A DNA stretch of 64,000 nt, taken from contig CP042428.1 of the NCBI GenBank assembly GCA_024207135.1, positions 2,914,001-2,978,000 on the forward strand, given 5' to 3'. A program made the translations under genes and the position numbers. The DNA comes from Arthrobacter sp. C2. Lineage in GTDB: Bacteria > Actinomycetota > Actinomycetes > Actinomycetales > Micrococcaceae. The number at the start of each line of letters is the position of its first letter. Within the stretch, counting starts at the first letter, position 1. The notes beneath the pieces are model-generated. The model was given only the letters and a program-made list of their open reading frames with translations, ran no database searches and had not been told where the DNA came from. Shown piece by piece: positions 54,715 through 62,213 of the stretch.

Positions 54715-55773
54715 TCAGCCCGCGCGCAACGCCCGCGGCTCGCGGATGCACAGGGCCACCAGCACCCCGGACGCGGCCCCGATCACCGTCTCCACGGCCC
54801 GGTCGGCCATGAGAACGGCGGGATCCGTCGGGGAGGCCAGGTGCGTCATCACCAGGATCAGCGGCGTAAAGAAGACCAGCGCCAGCCCGTAGTGTCGGGC
54901 CATGAACAGCTCGGAGGGAAACTGCAGCACGACCACCGCCAGCCCCAGGAGCATGATGGGAGGCTGCGGCAGCAGGATCAGTGCGGTCACCCCGACCCCG
55001 GCCAACGTTCCCACGACGCGGTGGATGCCGCGGACGATGCGCGCCCCGAGGGTCTCTGCGGCCAGCGGAACCGCGCCGGCGGCCATCGCCCAGTAGGGGT
55101 GCCCTATGCCCAGGAGTATCCCCGCGGCCCCGGCGCCGCCCACGGCCAGGACGTAGCGCAGGGCGTGGACGAGGATCGCCGGCGAGATGGCCGCTTCGAC
55201 CGGGCGGACGGTGCCGGGCACCCAGCTCCGCGACCCCATCCACCCGACGAGCACGGCGAACAGTGCCGAACCAAGGCAAATGAGTGTGGCGCACCACCAC
55301 GGGACCGCGAGCGGAACCGAGGCGCAGGCCCCCAGGGCGAAGATGCAGAAGAAGGGGCCGCCGGGCTTGAGCCTGTATTTGTCGGCAACGATCGAGACGA
55401 CGCCCGCGACCAGCGCCTCGAGCGCCACCAGCGTCCACGGCCCGATATGCGCCGCTGCCAGGCCGATGCCGATCACGGTCCCGCCCACGAGCAGCACCGC
55501 GGCCTGCCCCTGGTGGATGACGCGCAGCTGGTGCGGCTCGTTCCTGCCGTACATGCCGACGAAGGCCCCGAATACCGCGTAGATGACCAGGTCCGGGCGG
55601 CCGGTTGCCAGCAGGGCCAGCGAGGGGACGGCAACACCCAGCGCCACGCGCCAGGCGGCCAGCCGGTCGCCCTGTGCCGGGCCCATGGCGAAGAACGCGC
55701 GGGACCCCAACGCGCCGAGGGCTCCACCACCGCCACCTGGTTCGGTGGCCCGTGGCCCCGCCATCCTTGCCAT
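54715..55773 (-). CDS. FUSC-family membrane protein (aromatic-acid exporter type)
   Basis: 352 residues. Two blocks of about five to six hydrophobic helices occur, for example LAAWRVALGVAVPSLALLAT and, in the second block, HPYWAMAAGAVPLAAETLGA with the FUSC-like HRVVGTLAGVGVTALIL motif. FUSC/YccS proteins are linked to export of p-hydroxybenzoate and fusaric acid. ATG 55773 is preferred because GGGAGG precedes it; GTG 55797 is an alternative. A LysR gene lies directly upstream on the same strand and a perfect palindrome lies between. Confidence 0.82.
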   Translation of the reverse strand: MARMAGPRATEPGGGGGALGALGSRAFFAMGPAQGDRLAAWRVALGVAVPSLALLATGRPDLVIYAVFGAFVGMYGRNEPHQLRVIHQGQAAVLLVGGTVIGIGLAAAHIGPWTLVALEALVAGVVSIVADKYRLKPGGPFFCIFALGACASVPLAVPWWCATLICLGSALFAVLVGWMGSRSWVPGTVRPVEAAISPAILVHALRYVLAVGGAGAAGILLGIGHPYWAMAAGAVPLAAETLGARIVRGIHRVVGTLAGVGVTALILLPQPPIMLLGLAVVVLQFPSELFMARHYGLALVFFTPLILVMTHLASPTDPAVLMADRAVETVIGAASGVLVALCIREPRALRAG

Positions 55774-55863
55774 TGCGCCTCCCGCACCTTGGGGCACCGT
55801 GCCCCGGGGTCAACTGTGCGCGATACCGGTCATAAGCGTCAAAGAGACAATGACGATGCCCCT

Positions 55864-55878
55864 ATAGGCACTGCCTAT
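55864..55878. promoter_or_regulatory. LysR-type binding palindrome before the FUSC gene
   Basis: ATAGGCA-C-TGCCTAT is a perfect 15-bp palindrome of the ATA-N9-TAT (T-N11-A) kind bound by LysR proteins. It overlaps the last codons of the LysR gene and lies about 90 bp upstream of the FUSC start. Confidence 0.55.
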
Positions 55879-56792
55879 CGTGGTTTTTCGGCCGGGAGGT
55901 GCTCCAGGAACGTGAGATCGGTCGATTCCGCCACGGACAGCAAGGCGCGGACCAACACCGGAGCGGGGTCGCGGGCCAGGGTCACCAACCCGACAGGCAC
56001 CGGGCGCCGGGGTTCAACCAACGGCACGGCCTGCAGGTTGGCCGGGATCCCGAAGACATGCAGCCAGGCCGCGGGCACGATCGTCGACCACGAGCCCGTC
56101 TGCACGTGCGCGAAGAGCGAGGCCACGGAGTCGGTTTCGAGCCGGGGCGCTGGAACGGCCCCCACCTCCGCAAAGACCTCGTCGATGCGTCGCCGGCCCT
56201 GCATGCTTGGGGCCAGCAGACACAGCGGCAGCGTCGCCGCCTGGGCCCAGGTCGCGGAGGACGCCGTCACGGCACCCCTGGAGGTCAGCAGCACATGGCG
56301 TTCCAGGTACAGCGGGAGCACGCGGAATTCCTCCGGCACCGGATCCTGGATGTAGGTGATGCCCGCATCGATCTCGAAGGACCGCAGCCTGCCCAGGACG
56401 TCCCCGGAGGTCAGGTCGGAGACCACCTGGACGCGGGCCCGGGGATGGAGATCGCAGAATGGCGCATTCAACAGCGACACCGCGATCGAGGCGGTCGGGA
56501 TCGAGCCGAAGCGCAGCTGGCCGGAAACCCCGGTGCGCATGGCGGCGATCTCGTCGTTCATGGCGTCCCGGTCCGCGAGGATCCTGCGCGCCCAGCTGAC
56601 GAGCTCTTGGCCCTCGGCGGTCAGACCCTCGAACTTGTTGCCCCGGCGGATCAGGGGAACATCCAGTTCCTTTTCCAGCTTCCGGATCCCCTCCGAGAGG
56701 GCGGGCTGGGAGACCGAGCAGGATTGGGCGGCACGCACGAAGTGCCGCTCGCGCGCGAGGGCGACCATGTACTCGAGTTGCCGGATGAACAT
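55875..56792 (-). CDS. LysR-family regulator of the FUSC gene
   Basis: 305 residues. Helix-turn-helix in YMVALARERHFVRAAQSCSV and SQPALSEGIRKLEKELDVPL; effector domain with GQLRFGSIPTASIAVSLLNA and WSTIVPAAWLHVFGIP. ATG 56792 follows ACCGGAGGC. It precedes the FUSC gene on the same strand, and the palindrome between them supports direct control of that exporter, probably in answer to an aromatic acid (inference). Confidence 0.88.
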   Translation of the reverse strand: MFIRQLEYMVALARERHFVRAAQSCSVSQPALSEGIRKLEKELDVPLIRRGNKFEGLTAEGQELVSWARRILADRDAMNDEIAAMRTGVSGQLRFGSIPTASIAVSLLNAPFCDLHPRARVQVVSDLTSGDVLGRLRSFEIDAGITYIQDPVPEEFRVLPLYLERHVLLTSRGAVTASSATWAQAATLPLCLLAPSMQGRRRIDEVFAEVGAVPAPRLETDSVASLFAHVQTGSWSTIVPAAWLHVFGIPANLQAVPLVEPRRPVPVGLVTLARDPAPVLVRALLSVAESTDLTFLEHLPAEKPR

Positions 56793-56948
56793 GCCTCCGG
56801 TCTACAGCATCGCGTCCCGCCGCGCCACTTCCCCCGGCGGGGCGTCCCTTGGATGGCGTGCGGGCTCGAACCATCCCGCCCCCGCCCTGTGAGGTCATCT
56901 GCGACCGACCGCTACCCCTTTCCCCGTATCCCGGGGCATGATCGAATC

Positions 56949-57719
56949 GTGGAGATTCCCCTGGCCTCGATCCCGTCCGGAAGCATTCGCATGCGCGACG
57001 CGCGTTCCGAGGCGGTTCGCGAAGTGCATTTGCGCCCCTTCGAACTCGGCAACACCCATGTCACCGGCGACCAATGGGCGCAAGTCCAGGGGACGGACCC
57101 GATTGGCCGGCCGGGATCGAACGTTCCGACGCATCCGGTGACCTGGTTTGCTGCGGTGCGCTGGTGCAACGCCGCTTCCCGCCTGGCGGGGCTCGAGCCC
57201 GCCTACGCCTTCGGCACCGATACCGTCACCTGGAACGTGGCGGCCGAGGGCTACCGGCTCCCCACGGAAGCCGAATGGGAGTTTGGCGCCCGCGCCGGAA
57301 CGAGCACCCCGACGCACGGGCCGCTGGCTGACATCGCCTGGACCTCGGCCGACGGCCTCGATGGCCCGCAAGCGGTCGGGCTCAAGCAGCCCAACGATTT
57401 CGGCCTGTTCGACATGATCGGTAATGCCTGGGAATGGTGCTGGGACTACGCGGATACCGCCCGCTACGGCGGCTACCGAAGCCTGCGCGGCGGCGGGTGG
57501 GACGACAAGGCCTGGAGCTGCCGGGCATCGGTGCGCCGCGGCAGCGCACCGGACGCCGTGCTGGAGGACGTCGGCTTCCGGGTGGCCCGCGGAGCGGTCG
57601 GCGAGCGCGGCGCGAGAGCCGCCCAGGGCTGGTCTGCCGAGGCCGATCGGCAACGCGCCGATATCCGCGGCCTGTTTCCCCTCGGCTGGACCCCGCTGCG
57701 GAGCCTGCTGCGCGACTGA
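56949..57719 (+). CDS. SUMF1/formylglycine-generating-enzyme-like domain protein
   Basis: 256 residues from GTG 56949. The FGE-sulfatase (SUMF1) fold is recognisable by FELGNTHVTGDQWAQVQG, the run PVTWFAAVRWCNAASRLAG, RLPTEAEWEFGARAG and GNAWEWCWDYAD, RGGGWDDKAWSCRAS and GFRVAR. In true formylglycine-generating enzymes a copper-binding Cys pair lies near the end (SYCxRYR context); here only one Cys remains in that stretch. It is therefore more likely a SUMF1-like protein of other function than a sulfatase maturase, and no sulfatase gene is nearby. The ribosome binding site is weak. Confidence 0.8.
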   Translation: MEIPLASIPSGSIRMRDARSEAVREVHLRPFELGNTHVTGDQWAQVQGTDPIGRPGSNVPTHPVTWFAAVRWCNAASRLAGLEPAYAFGTDTVTWNVAAEGYRLPTEAEWEFGARAGTSTPTHGPLADIAWTSADGLDGPQAVGLKQPNDFGLFDMIGNAWEWCWDYADTARYGGYRSLRGGGWDDKAWSCRASVRRGSAPDAVLEDVGFRVARGAVGERGARAAQGWSAEADRQRADIRGLFPLGWTPLRSLLRD

Positions 57720-57723
57720 GCGC

Positions 57724-58014
57724 GTGCCGACGGGCACCCGTTGCGCGGGCGTATACTTTTTCCCATGTCCATCACGATCTCGACCCAGCTGCCCCGCGGG
57801 CGTTCGGGGGTAGCCGGCGTCTTTTTCGCCGGCTCGAGATAGGGCTGTCCGCTTTCGGTGATTTTTTGCGCCCCCGTGGCGCGCCCGCATCCGCTGCAGG
57901 TTTTGTGCGCTTTCCTGCGCCCCTGCACCTGCGGATCACGTAAACCCACCCCGAACGTGCCCCCTCGCCCGCGCTGCGGCGACGAGGCGGCAAGACAGTC
58001 AGGACCTTTTCTCC
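57724..58014 (+). promoter_or_regulatory. Promoter and structured leader of the FBP (FusB-like) gene
   Basis: TATACT (57752-57757) is a good -10 box; GTGCC-N4-GGCAC (57724-57737) covers the -35 position, where no consensus is seen. The message should begin close to the ATG of a 25-codon ORF (57765-57842). Hairpin 1, AGCCGGCG/CGCCGGCT (57812-57834), lies inside the end of that ORF. A T6 run follows at 57862-57867. Hairpin 2, ATCCGC-TGCAGG paired with CCTGCA-CCT-GCGGAT (57889-57936), and a weak third stem (57963-57987) precede the FBP ribosome binding site. The layout suggests attenuation by ribosome stalling. Confidence 0.55.
57765..57842 (+). CDS. 25-codon leader ORF upstream of the FBP gene
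   Basis: ATG 57765 lies 7 nt after the -10 box and has no ribosome binding site, so it would be read from a leaderless message. It encodes MSITISTQLPRGRSGVAGVF, then FAGSR and TAG. The last eight codons lie within or just past hairpin 1, so the position of a translating or stalled ribosome would decide whether that hairpin forms. The peptide resembles no protein I know. Its value is probably regulatory, acting on the downstream gene that encodes a ribosome/EF-G-associated protein. Confidence 0.5.
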   Translation: MSITISTQLPRGRSGVAGVFFAGSR

Positions 58015-58506
58015 ATGCTCCCCCTCATCGAACAACAAATCCGCGCCTCCTTCATCAACGCCTCGCTGCGCGAGCGCAAGGCCATCACCCTCCCGGAAAA
58101 CTTCGGCTCCCTGGACTGGGCCAACCTGGAATTCCTGGGTTGGCGGGATCCGAAACTGCCGCTGGTCGGCTACGTCGTCACCTCCCTGGGCGATGCAACC
58201 GTGGGCATCATGTTCCGCAAGGCCGAGGGCAAGATCCGCAACCGGGCCCAGTGCTCGTGGTGCGAAGATGTTGACCTGCCCAACGACGTGGTGTTCTTCA
58301 ACGCCAAGGCCGGCGGTCAGGCCGGTCGCGACGGCGACACCATCGGCATGCTCGTGTGCGCCAACTTCGAATGCTCCGCCAATGTCCGCATGATGAAGTC
58401 GTTGCCGTACATCGGCTTTGATCGCGAGGCCGAAATGCACCGGCGCATCGCCGTGCTGCAGGAGCACGTGTTGAACTTCGCCAAGCGCGTGCGCGACGGC
58501 GAATAG
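58015..58506 (+). CDS. FBP-domain protein (FusB-like, EF-G-binding, treble-clef zinc finger)
   Basis: 163 residues. An N-terminal helical part is followed by the FBP_C treble-clef zinc finger: Cys80 and Cys83 in AQCSWCEDV, Cys115 and Cys120 in VCANFECSANVR. This is the domain of staphylococcal FusB/FusC, which bind elongation factor G and free stalled ribosomes from fusidic acid; actinobacterial chromosomal members are common and little studied. ATG 58015 follows AGGACCTTTTCTCC. It has a long leader with its own small ORF. A role in protecting or rescuing translation is inferred from the family. Confidence 0.85.
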   Translation: MLPLIEQQIRASFINASLRERKAITLPENFGSLDWANLEFLGWRDPKLPLVGYVVTSLGDATVGIMFRKAEGKIRNRAQCSWCEDVDLPNDVVFFNAKAGGQAGRDGDTIGMLVCANFECSANVRMMKSLPYIGFDREAEMHRRIAVLQEHVLNFAKRVRDGE

Positions 58507-58539
58507 CTCCCCCGGCCGGTCTCCCGCGAAGCGACGCAA

Positions 58540-59148
58540 TCAGCCGCGGGAGACCAGCCATCCAAGAACACCGGGTTCCAGTTCCCGGTCGGCGAAAATG
58601 AGTCGCTGCACCGACTCGCGCCCCACCGCGGCCCGCGTCTTCTCCGAGGCTTCCCCCGTCCACTGAAGTTCCAGCCCGGCTTTCGCCGCCACCCGGGCGG
58701 AGGCGGGATTGGTGGAGAGCACCCGGGCGATGACCGGCACTTCAGCCAGCTTCTCCCCCGCGCAAGCCACGGCCGTGCGGGCAAGCTCGGAGGCAAACCC
58801 GTGGCCCCAGCAAGCCGGATCCAACCGGTAGCCGAGATTCCAGATCCTTCCTCCGGCCTCCGACTCGAAGAGGTGCACTCCCCCGGTGCCCAGCACCCGG
58901 CCCGGTTCCAGGCCCGGTATGGCGCAGCCCTCCCCCAAGCGCACGACCCAATGCGAGAGACCGTGCTCCCGCCAGCCGGTGCCAAACATCTCCAGCGTTG
59001 CCTCGACCCGTGCCGGATCGGTGCTCCGCGCTCCCGGGATGTGCGCCCAGGTGCGCGGGTCGCTGGCGATCGCGAAGACCGCGTCCCGGTCGGCGGGCAC
59101 GGGTGGATCGAGCTGCAGCCTTGGTGTCCCGGGGTTCATCTCCGTCAT
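58540..59148 (-). CDS. GNAT acetyltransferase (RimJ/RimL-like)
   Basis: 202 residues. The GNAT fold of the RimJ/RimL type is seen in RLQLDPPVPADRDAVFAIAS, WNLGYRLDPACWGHGFASEL (acetyl-CoA loop: the Gly-His-Gly-Phe-Ala positions) and VIARVLSTNPASARVAAKAG with the conserved Asn. Transfers acetyl from acetyl-CoA to an amine; the acceptor is unknown. An unusual feature is that it overlaps no neighbour and is convergent with the FBP gene (33 nt). Confidence 0.85.
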   Translation of the reverse strand: MTEMNPGTPRLQLDPPVPADRDAVFAIASDPRTWAHIPGARSTDPARVEATLEMFGTGWREHGLSHWVVRLGEGCAIPGLEPGRVLGTGGVHLFESEAGGRIWNLGYRLDPACWGHGFASELARTAVACAGEKLAEVPVIARVLSTNPASARVAAKAGLELQWTGEASEKTRAAVGRESVQRLIFADRELEPGVLGWLVSRG

Positions 59149-59317
59149 GTCCCCAACCTATCGCGCGCCGCCGACACAAACAGGGTGCGAAGGGCCCCGC
59201 GCCCGGGGCCCGGGAAGACTGCTGCCTCCGGGAGCCCCCTGCATATGAGTCGATACCAGTTCGATATGTATGGGTTTTCGGCAACCGCGCCGGGCTGCCC
59301 GTTGGTAGGGTGGCCAC

Positions 59318-60016
59318 ATGATCAACTCCGCCCGCCTGCACTCGGACCTCTCCCGCCTCGGCCGCGAAACAAACATGCTGCTGGCCACCATCGAGACCCT
59401 GTCCGCCGAAGAATTGGCCGCCCCCTCGCTGTGCGAAGGCTGGAGCCGGGCAGATGTCATCGCCCACCTCGCCTCCAACGGCCGCTCGCTGGTCAAGCTC
59501 ATCGACTGGGCCACCACCGGGGACGAGCAGCAGCTCTACGCATCGCCCGAGGCCCGCGCCGAGGAAATCGCGGCGCTCGCGGCCCTGCCCCGCGCGGAAC
59601 TGGTCGAGAAGGTCCGCACGGCCGCGGAATTCTTCGCCGAGCAGTCCGAACGGCTGACCGGCGAACTCGCCGTCGAGGAAGTGGACCTGCACGGCAAGGT
59701 CATCCCCGCCACCTCCATCGTGGCGCTGCGCATCGCCGAGGTCGTCGTCCACCACCACGACCTGGACACCGCCTGGACCATCGAGGAAGCCGACCCGGAT
59801 TCGCAGCTCAACGCAGTCGAGGCGGCGGTGCGCACCATGCGGGCCAAGGACGCCCCGGGCATGACCCTGGTGACCGAGGAAGGCGACGAATGGGTGATCG
59901 GCGACGGCGCCCTGCACGTGAAGTCCGACCGCGAGGGCCTGATCGAGTGGCTGGCGCGCGGCCAGGCGCGCTACATCGAGGCCGACGGCCCGCTGCCGGT
60001 GCTGCCCGCCTGGTAG
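59318..60016 (+). CDS. Maleylpyruvate-isomerase-family mycothiol-dependent enzyme (DinB fold)
   Basis: 232 residues. The N-terminal DinB-like four-helix bundle has LSAEELAAPSLCEGWSRADV and IAHLASNGRSL with the first metal His; RIAEVVVHHHDLDTAW provides the Glu, His and Asp ligands. A C-terminal MDMPI domain follows. Members use mycothiol, the thiol of actinobacteria, for isomerisation or S-transfer. Actual substrate unknown; most relatives are annotated only by family. ATG 59318 follows AGGGTGGCCAC. Confidence 0.87.
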   Translation: MINSARLHSDLSRLGRETNMLLATIETLSAEELAAPSLCEGWSRADVIAHLASNGRSLVKLIDWATTGDEQQLYASPEARAEEIAALAALPRAELVEKVRTAAEFFAEQSERLTGELAVEEVDLHGKVIPATSIVALRIAEVVVHHHDLDTAWTIEEADPDSQLNAVEAAVRTMRAKDAPGMTLVTEEGDEWVIGDGALHVKSDREGLIEWLARGQARYIEADGPLPVLPAW

Positions 60017-60040
60017 GCCGCGGACCGCGCCAAGGCACGC

Positions 60041-60094
60041 AAAAGCCGGGTGCGGCGAATCCGCAGATGATTGGATTCGCACGCGCCCGGCTTT
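60041..60094. terminator. Bidirectional intrinsic terminator
   Basis: AAAGCCGGG...CCCGGCTTT forms the outer stem and GCGAATCC/GGATTCGC the inner; CGTTTTGC follows on the plus strand and TTTTGCG on the minus strand. It serves the convergent genes ending at 60016 and 60107. Confidence 0.8.
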
Positions 60095-60106
60095 CGTTTT
60101 GCGATT

Positions 60107-60943
60107 TTACAAGGCGATCTGGCGGTTCTGGTCCTTGTAGAGCAGGTAGCGGAAGTTCGACGGTCCGCCGGCGTAGCAGGCCTGCGGGCAGAAGGCGCGC
60201 AGCGACATGTAGTCGCCCGCCTCCACCTCGACCCAGTCGGCGTTCAGGCGGTAGACGGCCTTGCCCTCAAGCACGTACAGGCCGTGCTCCATGACGTGGG
60301 TTTCGGCGAACGGGATCGATGCGCCCGGCTCGAAGGTGACGATGTTGACGCCGAAGTCGAAGGCCACGTCCTCGGGATCGAGCATCCGGGTGGTGCGCCA
60401 CTTGCCGTCGGTTTCCGGCATGGCTCCGGGCTCGATGTCGCGCTCGTTGCCGAAGACCGGGCCCGGGGCGGCGACTCCGGCCAGGACCTCGTAGCGCTTG
60501 CGGATCCAGTGGAAGGTGGCCACCTCGACGCCGTTGTTGTGCGCCGACCACTTGGCACCTGCCGGGGCGAAGGCGAAGCCGCCCTCCTCCAGGGTCTGGG
60601 TCTGGCCGTTGATGCTCACGGTCAGGGAACCTGCGACCACGAAGATGAAGGACTGGACCTCGGCCTGCGGCTCCGGGTTCTCCGAGCCGCCGCCGGGGTT
60701 GACCTCGACGATGGACTGGGCGAAGGTCGTGGCGCCGCCGGCGACCGGGCGGTTCAGCACCCAGGCCCGGGTTCCGGTCCACTCCGGGAAGACCGAGGTG
60801 ACGATGTCGCGCAGCACGCCGCGCGGAATGACCGTGTAGGCCTCGGTGACGATGGCGCGGTCACTGAGCAGGTCGGTCTGCGGCGGGTGCCCTCCGTAGT
60901 TCGTGTAGTAGCTTGCATCCGCACGAGTCTGGGTCTTAGGCAT
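60107..60943 (-). CDS. allE: (S)-ureidoglycine aminohydrolase (bicupin)
   Basis: 278 residues, two cupin domains. The start YYTNYGGHPPQTDLLSDRAI, the middle FIFVVAGSLTVSINGQTQTL and the C-terminal metal site FAETHVMEHGLYVLEGKAVY with its His/Glu/His set match the YlbA/AllE family. It removes ammonia from (S)-ureidoglycine, giving (S)-ureidoglycolate, after allantoate hydrolysis. ATG 60943 is chosen for GGAGG six bases upstream and because it starts the conserved sequence. It overlaps the end of the DUF6986 gene by 8 nt and is last in the second purine block. Confidence 0.92.
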   Translation of the reverse strand: MPKTQTRADASYYTNYGGHPPQTDLLSDRAIVTEAYTVIPRGVLRDIVTSVFPEWTGTRAWVLNRPVAGGATTFAQSIVEVNPGGGSENPEPQAEVQSFIFVVAGSLTVSINGQTQTLEEGGFAFAPAGAKWSAHNNGVEVATFHWIRKRYEVLAGVAAPGPVFGNERDIEPGAMPETDGKWRTTRMLDPEDVAFDFGVNIVTFEPGASIPFAETHVMEHGLYVLEGKAVYRLNADWVEVEAGDYMSLRAFCPQACYAGGPSNFRYLLYKDQNRQIAL

Positions 60944-62213
60944 TCGAGTCCTCCGTCTGTGTTGCTCGCGCGAGCGCGATGGCTTCAAGGGTGGTCAGTG
61001 AAATTTCGGCCTGCGAGGTGATCTCCTCGGCGGTCAGCGCGCCGCAGACCAGCCCGCGGCGGATGAAGTTGGCCAGCGCCTTGGCGGTTGCCGGTTCATC
61101 CATGATGGCCGATTCGATCCGGTGCACGTAGTTGCGCAGGCGGACCGCGGCGGCGGCGAAGCCCTCGCGGTAGAAGGCGTAGGTCGCCAGGTAGCGGGTG
61201 GCCAGCTGGTTTTCGTGCAGGTCCCAGCCCTGGTAGATCCCGCGTTCCAGGTGGCGGCGCACCAGCCGGGCATGCAGCGCCCAGGCCGCCTGGACCTGTT
61301 CCGGGTCGCCGAGGGGCAGGATGTTGGTCGAGCCGTCGGACATGTGCACGCCGGTGCCGGCGATGGCCACCTGCATGACGTTCTTGGCGTAGTCGGCTGC
61401 CGGGTGCTCCATGGACTGGTAGGCCGCGGCGATGCCCAGCGAGGCCGAGTAGTCGTAGGTGCCGTAGTGCAGCGAGGAAACGCGACCCGCCCCGGCATGG
61501 ATCAGCGCGGCCGAGGGCACGGTGCCGTCGGCAGCAAGGATCAGCTGCGGGGTTTCCATCTGGACCTCGAAGCGCAGGCGGCCGGCGGGCAGCCCGTGGG
61601 CGGCCTCCAGTTGCTCGCAGACGAAGACCATGGCCTTCACCTGGGCGATGGTGGTGACCTTCGGAAGGGTCAGCACCAGGCCCTGCGGGAGGTCGCCGGC
61701 GCGGGCCAGCGTGGAAACGAACAGGTCCAGGGTGCGCAGTCCGCGGCCCCGGGTGGGTGCCTCGAAGCACTTGAAGCGGATCCCGATGAACGGCGGGGCG
61801 ACGCCCGCGGCAACGGCCTTGGCGACCTGCTCGGCGGCGGCAACCGCCGCGGCGTCCTCGGCTTCGTCGCCGCGGTCCCCGTAGCCGTCCTCGAAGTCCA
61901 GGCGCAAATCCTCGATGGGTTCGCTGCCCAGCTTCGCTGCAACCAGCGCTGCCAGCTCGCCGGGCTGCGACAGCCCCAGCTTCCCGGCAAGGGTTTCCAG
62001 TCCGGACACGCCGCCGGCCGCGGCCAGCGCCGCCGCTCCCCAGGCTGCTGGCAGCTCGGGGGTGAAGCGGTCGGCCGGGACGTAGGCGGTGTGGATCGGC
62101 TGGCGCACGCCGGAGTCGCCCGGGTAGCCCTTTTCGAGCAGCTCGTCGGTGGCCGCCAGGTCGCTGTCGACCTTGGCAAGGGCCGCGGCGTTCAGCACGC
62201 CCCGGATGCTCAC
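60936..62213 (-). CDS. DUF6986 family protein (HpcH/HpaI aldolase-like)
   Basis: 425 residues. The PEP/pyruvate TIM-barrel pattern of the HpcH/HpaI/citrate-lyase superfamily is visible in EDLRLDFEDGYGDRGDEAED (acidic metal-binding strand), LTLPKVTTIAQV, and FEVQMETPQLILAADG with the conserved Glu. The family is actinobacterial and has no settled function that I know. It is translationally coupled to malate synthase (GTGA overlap at 62210-62213) and to the ureidoglycine enzyme downstream. Because malate synthase also uses an acyl-CoA and glyoxylate, an aldol or lyase reaction with glyoxylate is a fair guess, not more. Confidence 0.75.
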   Translation of the reverse strand: MSIRGVLNAAALAKVDSDLAATDELLEKGYPGDSGVRQPIHTAYVPADRFTPELPAAWGAAALAAAGGVSGLETLAGKLGLSQPGELAALVAAKLGSEPIEDLRLDFEDGYGDRGDEAEDAAAVAAAEQVAKAVAAGVAPPFIGIRFKCFEAPTRGRGLRTLDLFVSTLARAGDLPQGLVLTLPKVTTIAQVKAMVFVCEQLEAAHGLPAGRLRFEVQMETPQLILAADGTVPSAALIHAGAGRVSSLHYGTYDYSASLGIAAAYQSMEHPAADYAKNVMQVAIAGTGVHMSDGSTNILPLGDPEQVQAAWALHARLVRRHLERGIYQGWDLHENQLATRYLATYAFYREGFAAAAVRLRNYVHRIESAIMDEPATAKALANFIRRGLVCGALTAEEITSQAEISLTTLEAIALARATQTEDSNA

